Source: Ligustrum vulgare (Eukaryota > Streptophyta > Magnoliopsida > Lamiales > Oleaceae). Taken from it: a DNA stretch of 64,000 bases. Each line of letters begins with the position of its first letter. Position 1 is the first letter of the stretch. Shown here piece by piece: positions 48,116 through 59,964 of this stretch. The position numbers and the translations under genes were made by a program. The stretch covers positions 14,421,501-14,485,500 of the forward strand of contig OY743190.1 of NCBI GenBank assembly GCA_963555705.1, given 5' to 3'. The notes under the pieces are model-generated. The model saw only the letters and a program-made list of their open reading frames with translations. It had not been told where the DNA came from and made no database searches.

Positions 48116-51100
48116 TCTCCCTAAAAGATTGATGTTTATACATGAAACTAATAAATGATGAACTTATATCTTATTTGTGAATGTTATTTATTTTGTTTAA
48201 GGATTTATTTAATTTCGAATGAGATTATTTTTATTTAGACGTTTCTTCCCGTGCATCGCACGGGATGATTCACTAGTATAAATTACGCACGTAGAGGCTA
48301 CAAAAAGAAAAGGGCACTAAAGTCTATTCTCACTTTCACACTAGCAGACATCTGGGATTAAATGGAAGCCTTTAGACTTCCAGTCAGAAAAAAGTTATTA
48401 ATCGAGTTCTTTTTCAACTAAGTTTCTCTAAATATTTTCTTAGAATGATTTTAGGTGCTATTTAATCTCCATTTTGTTGTTATTAAATTCCATCTGTTGA
48501 TATTAGATAATGTATATTGTGGTTTATAATATTAATAATTCTTGAAGGTGTGTATTAGATTACCTCTAGATTTAAGGTAAAAATTTAAAGAAAAAATATT
48601 GTATTACTATTACTAGTATCACAACCGTACGTTGTATGAAAGAACAATATGAAATAATTTTACTATAAATATCATTAAAAAATTTGAAAAAAATTGAACA
48701 CATAACTTGCTTTGATTAATGATATAGACTACCCACGAATGCTCAAAATATAAATAAACTACAATTCTCATCAATTTTGAAAACTTCTTTAAATAATACA
48801 TTGTTTGTACAGTTTCTAATTGCTCACACCCGAGTGATATACGAAAGTTGTTATAGACAAAACATATTTAAACAATTGCTCAGATTTAAATTAACTAATG
48901 TAAATTTTCGAATATATGTTGTATAAAATAAATAAAATATTTTGTCCAAATATTTTTTTACTAATGTGAATAGAAATGATAACCCTCAAAATATTATAAT
49001 TTACATAAAATAAAGTAATTGTACCAAATTAAACATATGCGGTCCTATATATAAATAAATGTAACAAATGAAGCAATATTGACGATACACGAAAGTGAAA
49101 ATCAACCTCAAAATTTTTAGTGCATGAACGTGGAATTCAACTCAAAAGATTATTCGCATGATTAATAATTTTTAATTTTTAAATTCGATGCATTTAATTG
49201 AACATAATGAAATGCATATTTAATTATATGTCAAGAAAAAATTATTAATGAAGATATAAATAAAATATATATATTGAGTTTTTTTGTCTATAGACTATAT
49301 ATGTTAATAAAATTAAGAAATAAAGTTTCATCATTTTTTACGGCATATAATTATTTTTTAATATTTTAATAAAATTGTAAACCGTTGAATTGTTTTATCA
49401 TCTTTAGGGGAAAACAAGTCATGAATTAAGCGTTTTAGAGAGTATCGTGAACATATCAAAGTCATTTCTACAATTTAACGTTCAATAAATGAAATTTTCT
49501 TTTTTAAAAAAAACTTTTGAACTATAAAATTAGGCTCATACAATACATGTGTAAAACTCAACTTACATATTCTCCTTAAGATCGACACTTTATTTTTCAT
49601 ATATTGTTCTTCATCATATTTTTTCCAAAAAGAGGTGTATGATAGGCTTTTTTGGTATAATTTGATTTTTTAAGCATTAATTATTAATTTCAAGTATTTC
49701 TCTAAAAACTAATCATTAATTTTAATAAATATTGTTACATTAATTGATTATTCATTCTTCATACTAACAATTTCTTTATTCATATTGTTACATTATTATT
49801 TTAATAAAAATTACTGATCGATCAATTGTTTAATAGAAATATGAACTAATTGTTAAAATCTGTAATATATTTTTGCATATTTTAGTTATTTAAATTTATA
49901 ATGAAAAATAGTAAAATGAACAAAATCAGCAAATAAATAAAAATAATGTGAAAAAGATGAATGAATTGAAGAAATCTTACGTTTGTAAAATTAACCCAAC
50001 TTAATTGGATATTTGTCTTAAAAATTCGTATAGTTATTATTTATTTTAATTTGATGAGAAAAAATCTAAACAGAAATTAATTATCTATGACTAAAATGAA
50101 TTTAGTTAACTAATTATAGATAATATTATAGGAGTTAAATGATATAATTTAAAATGAGTTATATATTGAGGAAAAAATATAAAATAAAACTTTCTCTTTA
50201 ATTTTTTATATAATTTATGGACAATATATTTACAATTCACTCTTACTTATAAGCTTGCATTAAACTTCTCAGAGTGATCTTTAATTTGACACCCATATTA
50301 CATATTTTTCGATTTAAAATAATACAATAATTATTAAAAGAATAATAATAAAATAGAAAATATAACATTTTAATGTTATTAATAGTATAGCACGGATGCT
50401 AATGAAATTAATGACACATGTAAAACAATAATTGCTAAAATATTTAATATACTATTTTTAGAAAAGAATTTTTTCAAATTTAGAAAGTTTTTTTGGTGAA
50501 AAATTATGTATGTATTTTGGTGACAGATATTCTACTTTTATATTTATTAAGATTAAGATTAAAATTAAGATAATTATTAAAAGAATAATAATAAAATAGA
50601 AAATATAACATTTTGATGTTATTAATAGCATAGCACGGATGCCAAGCAATTAACGACACATGTAAAACAATAATTGCTAAAATATTTAATATACTATTTT
50701 TTATCAAAAAATTTCCAAATTTAGAAAAAAAAAATTGACGGAAAACTATGTGTGTATTTTGGTTACGGCTATTATATATATATATAGAAGATTAAGATAA
50801 GATAAGATTTGGTGATAGTGAAATTATCAATTTGTCTCGTCAATTTTACCGTCTTATGGAAGAATTTTACGACGTTAAATAATTATTGGTGTTATCGTTG
50901 TTATTTATAATTTCATTATTCTATTACTTGTGAATTGACTTATTTGAATTGTAGAATTCCTACTTTAATCCCACGAAGTTTAGGAAAATATTTTGTTTTG
51001 CTACTTGTGTTGACAATTCTAGTCAATTTCCCAATATTAGTTGGGTACTAACTTAGTGAATCTTAGAATTGGCTTATTGCAATTTCATTTTCGTTACTGA

Positions 51101-51565
51101 AACTTATACTTTGATAAAATCTTCACGCAGAGTTCATATCTTTCTTGACAATCAACAAAAACCTATTTAACTTTCAATCGAAATGATGCCATAATCCCCA
51201 AAATTTCTCATCCAGCGTTGCCCCTATTAATCTTGAAGATTCATGAGAATACAAAGGGATCGATACAAATGCAAACCAAGAATTAACAACTAACAGCTTG
51301 CAAACATTTGAAATCTACATCACCAATTCTATGGTGTTCACAAACTATATAATTCTGGTGTCTACTCTATCCCTTACAAAGATGTTAAGCATTGGTGTAA
51401 TTACAAAACGTTTTTTGCCAATTACATTGTGTAGATTAGTCAGGTCATCCAAACAACTAGCTAGCTATAACATCCAGATACCTACAAAAGTAAAATAAAA
51501 AGGTCATCATATTGGGTACAATTAGTCCGGGAGAGAGTCGATATCTAAGGTCGATCAAGGTCTTT

Positions 51566-51567
<2 letters not shown>

Positions 51568-51624
<57 letters not shown>

Positions 51625-51636
51625 TACATACATACA
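51568..51636. repeat. (TA)n then CACA/CATA microsatellite
   Basis: About 24 TA units followed by CACACACATACATACATAC. Confidence 0.95.
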
Positions 51637-51648
51637 AGACAGAAATTA

Positions 51649-51813
51649 AGCTCCTGTTTGGTTCAGATTAAATTTGATTTTAATCAGAAGTCAAAGTCAA
51701 CAATTAATTTTAATCACATATTTTATGGGACCACGACTTTTCAACTACACATCTCATCAACTCTTATCAAAATCTACTAAAAATTTGATTTTAATCTATA
51801 TCAAACAGGGGCT
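51649..51813. mobile_element. MITE, AGCYCCTGTTTGR termini, 165 bp
   Basis: The ends AGCTCCTGTTTGG and (reverse strand) AGCCCCTGTTTGA are inverted repeats. The core shares AGTCAACAATTAATTTTAATC and TTATCAAAATCTACT with the copies at 13.6 and 20.8 kb. It is the best preserved copy of the family in this window. Confidence 0.65.
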
Positions 51814-52005
51814 AACTAAGAATCTTCAACATTTCCCAATAAGGGGCAAGAGTCATGGAGTCAACTTGGTCAAAGTTGAATAGAACTTGGTAATATAAAA
51901 TGGAAGACGATGGTCACATTCAAGCTATCTGGAAGAAATCGCTGATCACCTTCTACATGTACCACGAAATAAGATGGAAATGTTGAAAAGGACAGCATGC
52001 ATCTA

Positions 52006-55000
52006 AGTTCGCTCAAAATAGTGTACCGCTGTAGCGCCCCGAGTTCCGTATACCCGATTCACTACGTCATTTTCTGTCTAAATTTTTCGAATAATATTTT
52101 TGCGGAAGAAATAATTGAAATTCATTTTTGGCAACATTAAATAAACTGTAATGGCCGCTAAAATTGAAAACATTTATGAAACCATTTGAAATAGTAAATC
52201 GAACCATTAATATTGTAAAGAAATTGTCAATATCATAATTTCTTAAATAAATGAACTTCTCTAAATTATTCGATTGTTTGGAAAATACGGAAATCATTAA
52301 CGTCAAACTTTCAACCGTTCAACGATTATTGCCACCATCATTCATCGCTCGCCACCGTCTCCGAAATCTGCAAAACTGTTAAAAGTAGGGTGAGTATTTC
52401 ATGGGGGAAATACTCAGTAGACTCATCGCGAATTAATTTAATTTATAAGATGATTAAACACATAAATCCCGGCTCTTTATAAAAAGGGCATTGATAGAGC
52501 TTCTTTATAAAACTGCTCTTGATAAAACTCATATTGTGCATTACAGTACGGGACATATTTTGCAAATCATAGACTCTTTGAAAATAGCTCTTTGAAAACA
52601 TCTCTTTGAAAACCATATACTTATAAAAACATTTTAATTATGCCAAGCATAATTTCTTTTGAAAGCATAACATAAGATATGATTGAAATCCTCATAAACA
52701 TAAATAGACACAAGAACTTTACCGAACTTAGGTGGCAAGAATTCTTATGCAGTAAAATCATAATAACAGTAAGTTTTTCATCATAACATAGGATAAAATC
52801 GAAATCCTCATAAACATAAGAATTTTACCGAACTTAGGTGGCAAGAATTCTTATGTAGTAAGTATACCAAGCATAATTTTCTGAAATTCATAGGGATCAA
52901 TTGCATCATAACATAAGATAGGATCGAAATCCTCATAAACATATGCGACAGGAATTTTACCGAACTTAGGTGGCAAATCCTCATAAACATATGGAAACAT
53001 AGGAATTTTACCGAACTTCGTGGCAAATCCTCATAAACATAGGAGACACAAGAATGTTACCGAACTTAGGTGGCAAGAATTCTTATGTGTAGCGCTACTA
53101 AAACTCCGGTCCCCTTAACATATCATAACTTATCATATGGGACCCAAAACAATCTTGGTAGATTGATTTCATAGCAATGATCCAAAAAAACATTTTCGTG
53201 AAGCATAGGGTATACTTACTTTTCGTAAAAACATAAAGTATATTTTCTTTTCATAAAAACATACTTACTTTTCATAACAACATAAGGTATATTTACCTTT
53301 CATAAAAACATACTTGCTTTTCTTAAAAATTGACTTTCACAAGTCACATGACATTCATATGAAATCATAATTTAAATCAATTAATAAGTGCGAGTCTACC
53401 TCAAATCCGACGAGTGCAAAGTTGAGCGGGAATGACTTCAATTTCTTTAAATTCTCCGTACGCTTCGTCTTAGCCAATAAGTCACTTTAGTATATCGAAT
53501 ATATAGTTCAAAATGATAAATTATAATTTGAGGACTAAAATTGATGTTTTGAAAGTTGAGGGACTAAAATGAATACTTTTGAAAGTTCAGGGACTAAAAT
53601 AGATATTTTGAAAGTTGATGGATTAAAATGAATACTTTGAAACTTGAGCTTAAAATCAAATCAGCAGGTACTGAAATAAAAGAGTTTAAAGTTAAAGGGC
53701 TGATTAAAAATAATTTAGAACTTTAAAGGGGCTGAAATGATTAGTTTAAAACTTAAGGGCTGAATTGGAGTACTATAAAATTTGGGGACTGATTTGAATA
53801 ACTTTAAAGCTTAGGGACTAAAGTGAAATATTTGAAAGTTAATATTATAACGTCAGATCTATCTTCTCTCTCTCACTTTACTCAAAACACACTCTTTCTC
53901 TCTCTCGCGCGATTTCAGAACGGTGATAGGGAAGCAAGGAACTCCGGCGTGTACTGCGCAAAATCGTAGGTGATTCCACGGCGGTATCACCGCCGTTGAA
54001 TGGTGATAACAAAGAGGAAGGTGTGGTAGCAAGAAAGGCGGAGATTGGTGCGATTTGGGGATGAAATCCGAGATTCTAGGTCGGGGTTTTTCCGACGAAA
54101 ATCCGGCATTTGAGGTAGGTGATTATCTGGTTACTCTGTTTCTTGGGTTTGGGTTTTGGTACAACTTTATACTGAATTGGAGTTGGGCAGTAGGCGGTTG
54201 TGGGTGGCGTGTGACGGTTTGGGAAATGGTGGTGGTTGCGCTACAGCAGTGTTGGTGATGGATATGGACGGTGCTGCAGTTGGTTTGATTTGAGGTTCGA
54301 TTGATGGGTGGTGACTGTGGTTGAGTTAATTTCCGGTGATGGTTTGATCGATGATGAAATGATGAATACTGTGGTTGATTGCAATGAGGTGAGGGTGATT
54401 CAGCAGTGATGGTGTCTGCTTGATCAAAATTGGTTGAGGCAGTGTTTGGTTTGTTCGATTGGGAGTCATGGAGATGATTTCTTGAATTGAGCAGTGCATT
54501 GGTAGTGAATTTGCTGTGAATTGGTGGTGTCCGGTGATGATGATGCTGATTTGAAAATGATGGTGAATCAACAGCTTTGGTGAATTGGATGTTTAACATT
54601 ACCCTTTTGTTGATGGTTGGAGACTGATTGCAGATTGAGCTGCACTGGGGTGGTGAGGATGGAAGGCAACATCTGTGGTGGCTGCATTGGTGGTTGCAGC
54701 ATAGGTGCTTATAGAAATGGCCGGTTTTTGGAGTTGAGGCAAAGCTTGTGGATTGATGATGATTATAGTGATTGTCGTGATGGTGATTTATTGGAGAGAA
54801 AAGTGGGAGACATGGGGAATAATTAGTTGGTTTGGTGATGATGATGTCTTGAGGATGAAAGTGCTCAAAAGGAAAGAAAAAAAGAAAATAAAATGATTAA
54901 TGGGAACATGGGGAATATGAGTAGAGTAGGTGCTTAATAATGTAATAAAGATGAAAAAACGTGGGAAGTAATCCATTGAAAATTAGACTAATTTTGATTA

Positions 55001-56945
55001 AGAAATGTGTTTAAAACAGATATACTTTGGACTGAAAATAATTTGAGAATAAATAAATTGAGATATTTTAATAAATTTGGAATTCAAAATGATTTTGAAA
55101 ATAATACTTTGAATAAATAATTAAAATAACATAATTTTAGAAATTCGAATTTTAATTTAAAATCGAACAAATTCGATATTTCTTGACTTGGCTAGACGAA
55201 TTCGTCGCGGCATTAATTTCAAAACAATAGCGACTCAATTAAAATAATTATTTATTGCATAAAAATTCTGGGTTGCTATAACCGCAAGCGCACGGGTCGC
55301 GTACAAGTAATAAAGTGGACTTTTTGAGTCCGGATTGTCGATCCCACGAGGAATGTATACTCTATTATACTCTAATTAATTTAATCTTAACAAATAAAAT
55401 ACACAATTAAAAAGATGGATTTTTGAAAATTCTAAATTAAAGAAACTAATTTTAAACCAAATTAAAATAAGGAAAATGAAAGATAAAATAGTTGGGATTC
55501 ATGATTTCACTTAACTCTTGCTTAAGTAATTTCTCAACACATGCAAATTAATAAATTACTCATTTACAATGTTAGACCCGATTTTCCAAGCTTAGCTAAT
55601 TACCTCTCTCGAGTGAAATTAACCCTAATCAATTGGTCTAACCTACTATATCTCTATGTCGATTAAGGCCCAATCAATTGCATTAACTCTTTGTGAAAAT
55701 AGCTCAAAGGATCATCTATGGTTTAAGGTATATCTCTATCCTTAACAAGAACCTAGAGCATTTGTTATTTGGTCTAAAATGCATAATATCTCTCGATTAT
55801 CATACACTTCACAAAACATATATTTGGTGATCAATCAAACACATGGAATAATCTCAACAACAAACACACATGAAATAAGCTCAACATTAATAAACAAATA
55901 TTAAAATTACTTAAACTAAGTTAAGCTACATCAATCATCCCAACATAAAATGACTAGCTCATTATATAAATATTGCACAAAAGTTGAGGTTTACAAAAAT
56001 ACATCACAAAATATAGAAATCAAAGATTAAAAATACAAGATAATGAAATAAATCACTTCCCTTGATTTTTGCCCCAAAATTCCTTGAACTTTATTTTGAA
56101 TCTTCACTTCACTTCTTGCTTCCTTGCTCCAAATGGTGCTAGTAACTTAGAAACACAACTAAACTACAAACTAATTTACAAATTAAATCAAAAACAAAGA
56201 AAAGAAAAAAGAAAAGAAAAGAAGAAGAAGAAGAAGAAGAAAAGAGAGAAGAAAAGGGAAGGGGGCTAGGGTTTGGTGTTAAGAAAAATGGGGTCTTTTT
56301 TTTTTTTTTTTTTTTGGTGAAGTGAGAAGTGGGGGTATATATACCCCAAAAATCTGACCTAAAAAAGGTCCAAAAACGCGCCCAAAACAAGCCAAACACG
56401 CCCTTACTACAAAATAAAAAAAAACAAAATAAAATCCGGAATTGGCCAGAAAGTCGCCTACGCGATCGCGTGGCTGAGTGCCTCGTGATCGCGTGGTTAG
56501 TCTGAAATCTCTCGGGTTGGATTTTTGGCCTCTCTCGCGATCGCTACTTGTAAGAGCCACGCGATCGCGTGGTTCATCCGGTAGCTCTGTCTTTTCATGA
56601 TTTGCACTTTGGTCCTCCATCTTCTGGTCTTCTTCAATTTAGTCCTCGAATTTTGACTTTTATTACAAATATTCCCTTGAAATATTTGCAAAGTAGGTCC
56701 TCAATCTTTCTGAGATGTTGCAATTGAGTCACCAAACTTTTGATTTCTTTCGATTAGGTCCTTGGACATCGAAATTGCTCTTCTTTTAGCTCAATTGCTC
56801 TCCAATCTTGTCTATTTCCTTTCCAATTGAGTTTGTACCTAATTGTACAAGATAAACACAATATATAAGTAGATATTTGCTCAATTTGTCAATTAAATTG
56901 TCTATTTAAAAGCACAATAAGTGTGTAAAACGCACACTTATCACA
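52006..56945 (-). repeat. 3' LTR of the Athila-like element, interrupted
   Basis: Parts 52006-52029 and 55286-56945 match 59965-61658 nearly base for base; about 1684 bp without the insert and its TSD. The terminal T is changed to A at 52006. Four ACGCGATCGCGT-type palindromes lie at 56459-56572. The GAAGAAGAAG and poly-T runs at 56205-56315 explain the lysine-rich open frames there. Confidence 0.88.
52030..55280 (+). mobile_element. Solo LTR, TGTAG family, copy 3, inside the Athila-like LTR
   Basis: It starts TGTAGCGCCCCGAGTTCC and ends GGTTGCTATA (final CA changed to TA), with a perfect 5-bp TSD, ACCGC (52025-52029 and 55281-55285). The uninterrupted LTR at 59965-61658 shows the empty site (GTGTACCGCAAGCG). 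At 3251 bp it is longer than copies 1 and 2 because of irregular repeats at 52660-53330 (TTTTACCGAACTTAGGTGGC, several times, and CATAAAAACATACTTAC). The GGACTAAAATG array (53535-53640), the TCTCTCTCTC stretch, the GC-rich leader and donor GAG|GTAGGT at 54115 match the other copies. Confidence 0.82.
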
Positions 56946-57534
56946 CCCCCAAACTTGAGCTTTTGCTCGTCTCGAGCAAAATTATCTACTAGTGCAATCA
57001 AGTGACGTGAAATATAGATCAACAATGTTAGATAACTTGCAAATTACTCATGAGTGCAAAATTGTAATATCAATTCAAAAGTATGATTCCAAATAATGCT
57101 ACCAAAAAGAAGTTTAGCTTATCCGATGTTCGATCGGTGTGTGTGTGCATAGTCACTTTCAATTGTCAATTAAGTTTCGAGAATATTGATGGGTAAAGAG
57201 GTTTCAAGTCAAAACTACCCACCATTAGTGGTCAATTCTTTTTCTTTCCCACTCGTGACATTCATCTCCCAATAAATATTTTTCTTTCCTCTCCCGGGAT
57301 GCAATTCTAGAGGGTACTCTCAAATCACTCTTTTCTTTTCCACTCTAGTTTGGGTGCGTTTTACCGGCAATCTCGACAATATAAAAATGCGGTGACTCTC
57401 CACTAATGAGTGCTTCGACATTCAAGTTTATACTAGCAATTCAAACCCACAATTCATCTAAGCCCTTATGCAAGTACAAATGCATGATTTCTAAAAACTA
57501 ACGTGATGAATGCTCGTGTCTTCCCCACTCCCTT

Positions 57535-57870
57535 AAGCTTTCTAATTGAACCATGTAGCGAGTTTTAGGTCGAAAACTCCCCGATTGTTTTAAGATCAAA
57601 GGGTACCAGGTTTCAAAATACCCCTACGGACTTAATAACTCGAGTCAAAAAGGCTACGAAGTGAGGTAGAGTTATTAAGTAAATGCAAAAATGAAGTGCT
57701 TTTTTTTTTTTTTTTTTCAAGTGTGTGTGTGAGTACTCTACTCTTTAAGCTTTCTAATTGACCCATGTAGCGAGCTTTCGGCCGATGACTCCCAAGTTTC
57801 AAACTTAAGGCACCAAGTTTCAAGATACTCCTACGGGCTTAATTACTCGAGTCAAAAAGGCTTCGAGATA
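57535..57870. repeat. Imperfect duplication in the Athila-like internal region
   Basis: Two units about 215 bp apart share AAGCTTTCTAATTGAMCCATG, TAGCGAG, TACTCCTACGGGCTTAA-like and ACTCGAGTCAAAAAGGCT. A T-run and (GT)n stretch separate them. Non-coding on both strands. Confidence 0.65.
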
Positions 57871-58020
57871 GGACAATGCAATGCAAAAATTAAAATGGAC
57901 TTAAAAATTTAGCATAGGTCATTACTTAGCTTATACTTGGCGAAATACACTCCACACAAAATTTATTTCCAACATGCATGGAATCACCACACGTCTAGAC
58001 CATCTCCTTCACCGGGTCGA

Positions 58021-58510
58021 CCACCCCCAAACTTATCTTACAATAGGATCAAGAGATTTAGAGTTTTGGGAAACATTTGATAGGTTGATAAAAATTAAAA
58101 ATATAAGCTCACAACCTAATTCTTCTACTCCATTAACCTCTTCACCCTTCAACAATTCCTAAACTTCACCAACAATCCATCATGGCTATTGTGCTCAAGA
58201 TAAATATGATCTTGCATTAATAAGCATTTTGTAAAAGTAGACACAAGTAGCATATTGGTCATAAATCATGAATCAATAACAATTTTAAACATCTAAGTAA
58301 TCCTGGCCGGCAAGGCTATCTAACATGTCAATACACAATAGGAAATCACCCCCAAACTTGAAATGCACATTGTCCTCAATGTGTAAAATAAAATCAAAGT
58401 AAGAGGAAAGAAGTTACTAGACATCCCAAGAAGTGGTAGGGGCACTTATAAGTAGTCTTGGGCATGTGAAAATCTCATTGCAAGCACCACCAATCCACCC
58501 CCAAACTTGT
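58021..58510 (-). repeat. Extra polypurine-tract-like motifs
   Basis: On the minus strand AAGTTTGGGGG, the element's PPT word next to the LTR at 56946, recurs near 58022-58034, 58347-58360 and 58496-58509, each followed by TG or TGG. They lie in the non-coding part between the ORF and the 3' LTR. Confidence 0.7.
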
Positions 58511-58999
58511 GTTGAAGCCTCCAATCAACTGAACACAAATTTCTCCAATGAGGCATTTCATCGAACACCTTGTTAGCATCCTATGAAAACACAAGAAAAG
58601 AGTAGATATTAAGTGGTGAATGACCCAAAAATTTAAATCACATTCAACATATCAATTCTAACTCATAAATCCAATTCAATTTGCCCATCCACATCAATAT
58701 TAAATCACACTTGAAGATAAAAGACAATATGAACCAAGTGATTTAAAAATTTGATATGAGTATATGCTAGAATTAAATGAGAATGCATTTGAGCTATTTC
58801 ACACTACCCATCTTGAGGAAAATAAATGTAGAAGATAGAGACTTGGCCTAACCAACTTATTTGCAAGAAAGTAAATAAAATGCAAGAAAGTAAATAATAT
58901 GCAAAAAATAAAAATAAAGCAAGTAAAGGATAGAGAATGGGTTGCCTCCCATTAAGTGCTTATTTTAAAGTCATTAGCTCGACTCTCCGCATAAGTTCT

Positions 59000-59767
59000 T
59001 CATGGCACTCTAAATATAGCTTTTGATGCCTTGCTCATTTTGCTTCTTTTGGCTTTGCCACACTCTTCATTTGATCTAAACACTTGCACCTTGCCCCTTC
59101 CAAAGTCATGGGACTTGCCTATTCCATCCAATTCAAACGCAACTAAATAGACTTGCACCTCCTCAAGTGGCTTAATCACAAAATCAATTATTGGACAATC
59201 AATGAAGTTGAGAGAATTTGATTTGATCTCTTCCTCATTAATTGCCACTTCTTCACGTGATTCTTGTGTGATTAAATTGACATTCTCTTCAAGCTCATCT
59301 TCTTTAGTTGATGTCTTCTCGGATTGAATGACCGATCTAAAATTTGAATCCATGGGCAACGGCAAGTTTTTCCTATTAATTCCTAAGAGTGGATTATACT
59401 CCCACATTTGGAATCCTTCCCAATACATGGCATCCCCCATAAACATATCATCTTCATCCAAATTGACAAGCTCAATATAATACTTTGCAAGTACCTTCTC
59501 ATTCAATAGTGGAGGACCATCTCCCACAAGAGTGATGTCCTCATCCCAATCATCCGGTACACAATCTCCCAAGAGCATATAACTCATATCCAATGTATCA
59601 ATTGCTTGTTTTCGGCATTTCAAATATTGTCTAAACTTAATAAGTTTTGACGTAATCAAATCATTCCCTGAAAACAAACATTGTCCATTACAATGCATCT
59701 TGTAACAAATTTCACAACTTGAATATTCTTCAATCATGTATTCATCACCCATGTTGAGATTGTTCAA
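59000..59767 (-). CDS. Athila-like element ORF, 255 residues, CCHC-like motif
   Basis: This is the only long intact frame of the element, starting about 170 nt after the PBS. It is acidic in the middle (runs such as EDELEENVNL and EEVAINEEEI), without signal peptide or membrane segment. Near the N-terminus it has CEICYKMHCNGQC, which resembles the short Cys/His motif (CEICGGxHxxxxC) of Athila-type Gag proteins; this is a recalled similarity, not a search result. The C-terminus is basic (GKAKRSKMSKASKAIF). No protease, RT or integrase motif is present. The intact frame implies recent insertion or retained use. It may be a reduced Gag or an unrelated element protein. The first ATG was taken; a second follows five codons later. 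Confidence 0.6.
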   Translation of the reverse strand: MNNLNMGDEYMIEEYSSCEICYKMHCNGQCLFSGNDLITSKLIKFRQYLKCRKQAIDTLDMSYMLLGDCVPDDWDEDITLVGDGPPLLNEKVLAKYYIELVNLDEDDMFMGDAMYWEGFQMWEYNPLLGINRKNLPLPMDSNFRSVIQSEKTSTKEDELEENVNLITQESREEVAINEEEIKSNSLNFIDCPIIDFVIKPLEEVQVYLVAFELDGIGKSHDFGRGKVQVFRSNEECGKAKRSKMSKASKAIFRVP

Positions 59768-59940
59768 TGCAATTGCTTTCCTACTTTACCAATATTAGAA
59801 TCAAATATGCATAGAAAGAAAAACAAACACAAGAGAGATTAGAATTGTGGTGGTAAGATAACAAAATAAAATATAAAACAAAAATAATTACAAATTGTTA
59901 AAACTAAAATTAACTAAAGTAATAATCAAAGTAAAAACAT

Positions 59941-59958
59941 TCCCGGGCAACGGTGCCA
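59941..59958 (-). other. Primer-binding site, tRNA-Asp type
   Basis: The minus strand reads TGGCACCGTTGCCCGGGA, which differs at two positions from TGGCGCCGTTGCCGGGGA, the site complementary to the 3' end of tRNA-Asp. It starts six bases after the LTR end (GAGCGAACA), which fixes the element's orientation. Confidence 0.85.
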
Positions 59959-59964
59959 AAAACT

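Larger units (their letters stand above)
43135..48276 (+). mobile_element. Outer Helitron (non-autonomous) split near its 5' tip
   Basis: Interpreted as 43135-43140 (TCTATA) plus 46019-48276. The body starts TAATATATAAAAGTAGC and ends with hairpin CCCGTGCATCGCACGGG (48248-48264) and ATGATTCACTAG at 48276, with A before the left tip and T after the right end. It holds short Rep/helicase relics near 47820-48110 and an internal duplication. Joining the two parts gives a 5' end like that of the inner copy. Confidence 0.6.
48277..51997. other. AT-rich intergenic region
   Basis: Mostly low-GC sequence without recognisable genes. One unit of the 260-bp repeat and its tail occupies about 50128-50785, ending TATTATATATATATAGAAG, with a local duplication of about 240 bp around 50340-50700 (AATAGCATAGCACGGATGC). 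50800-51560 is more complex, but no protein could be assigned. Confidence 0.45.

Noticed and set aside
54123..54599. 158-residue minus-strand His/Ser/Pro-rich frame
   Set aside because: Same low-complexity block as in the other TGTAG copies; not conserved as a frame.
56139..56620. Lys-rich, Ser-rich and Arg-rich frames in the LTRs
   Set aside because: They arise from GAA and T runs in non-coding LTR sequence; the same frames shift between the two LTR copies.
56945..59964. Search for reverse transcriptase, RNase H or integrase motifs in the Athila-like internal region
   Set aside because: None found on either strand by reading; the region is too short for a full pol gene.
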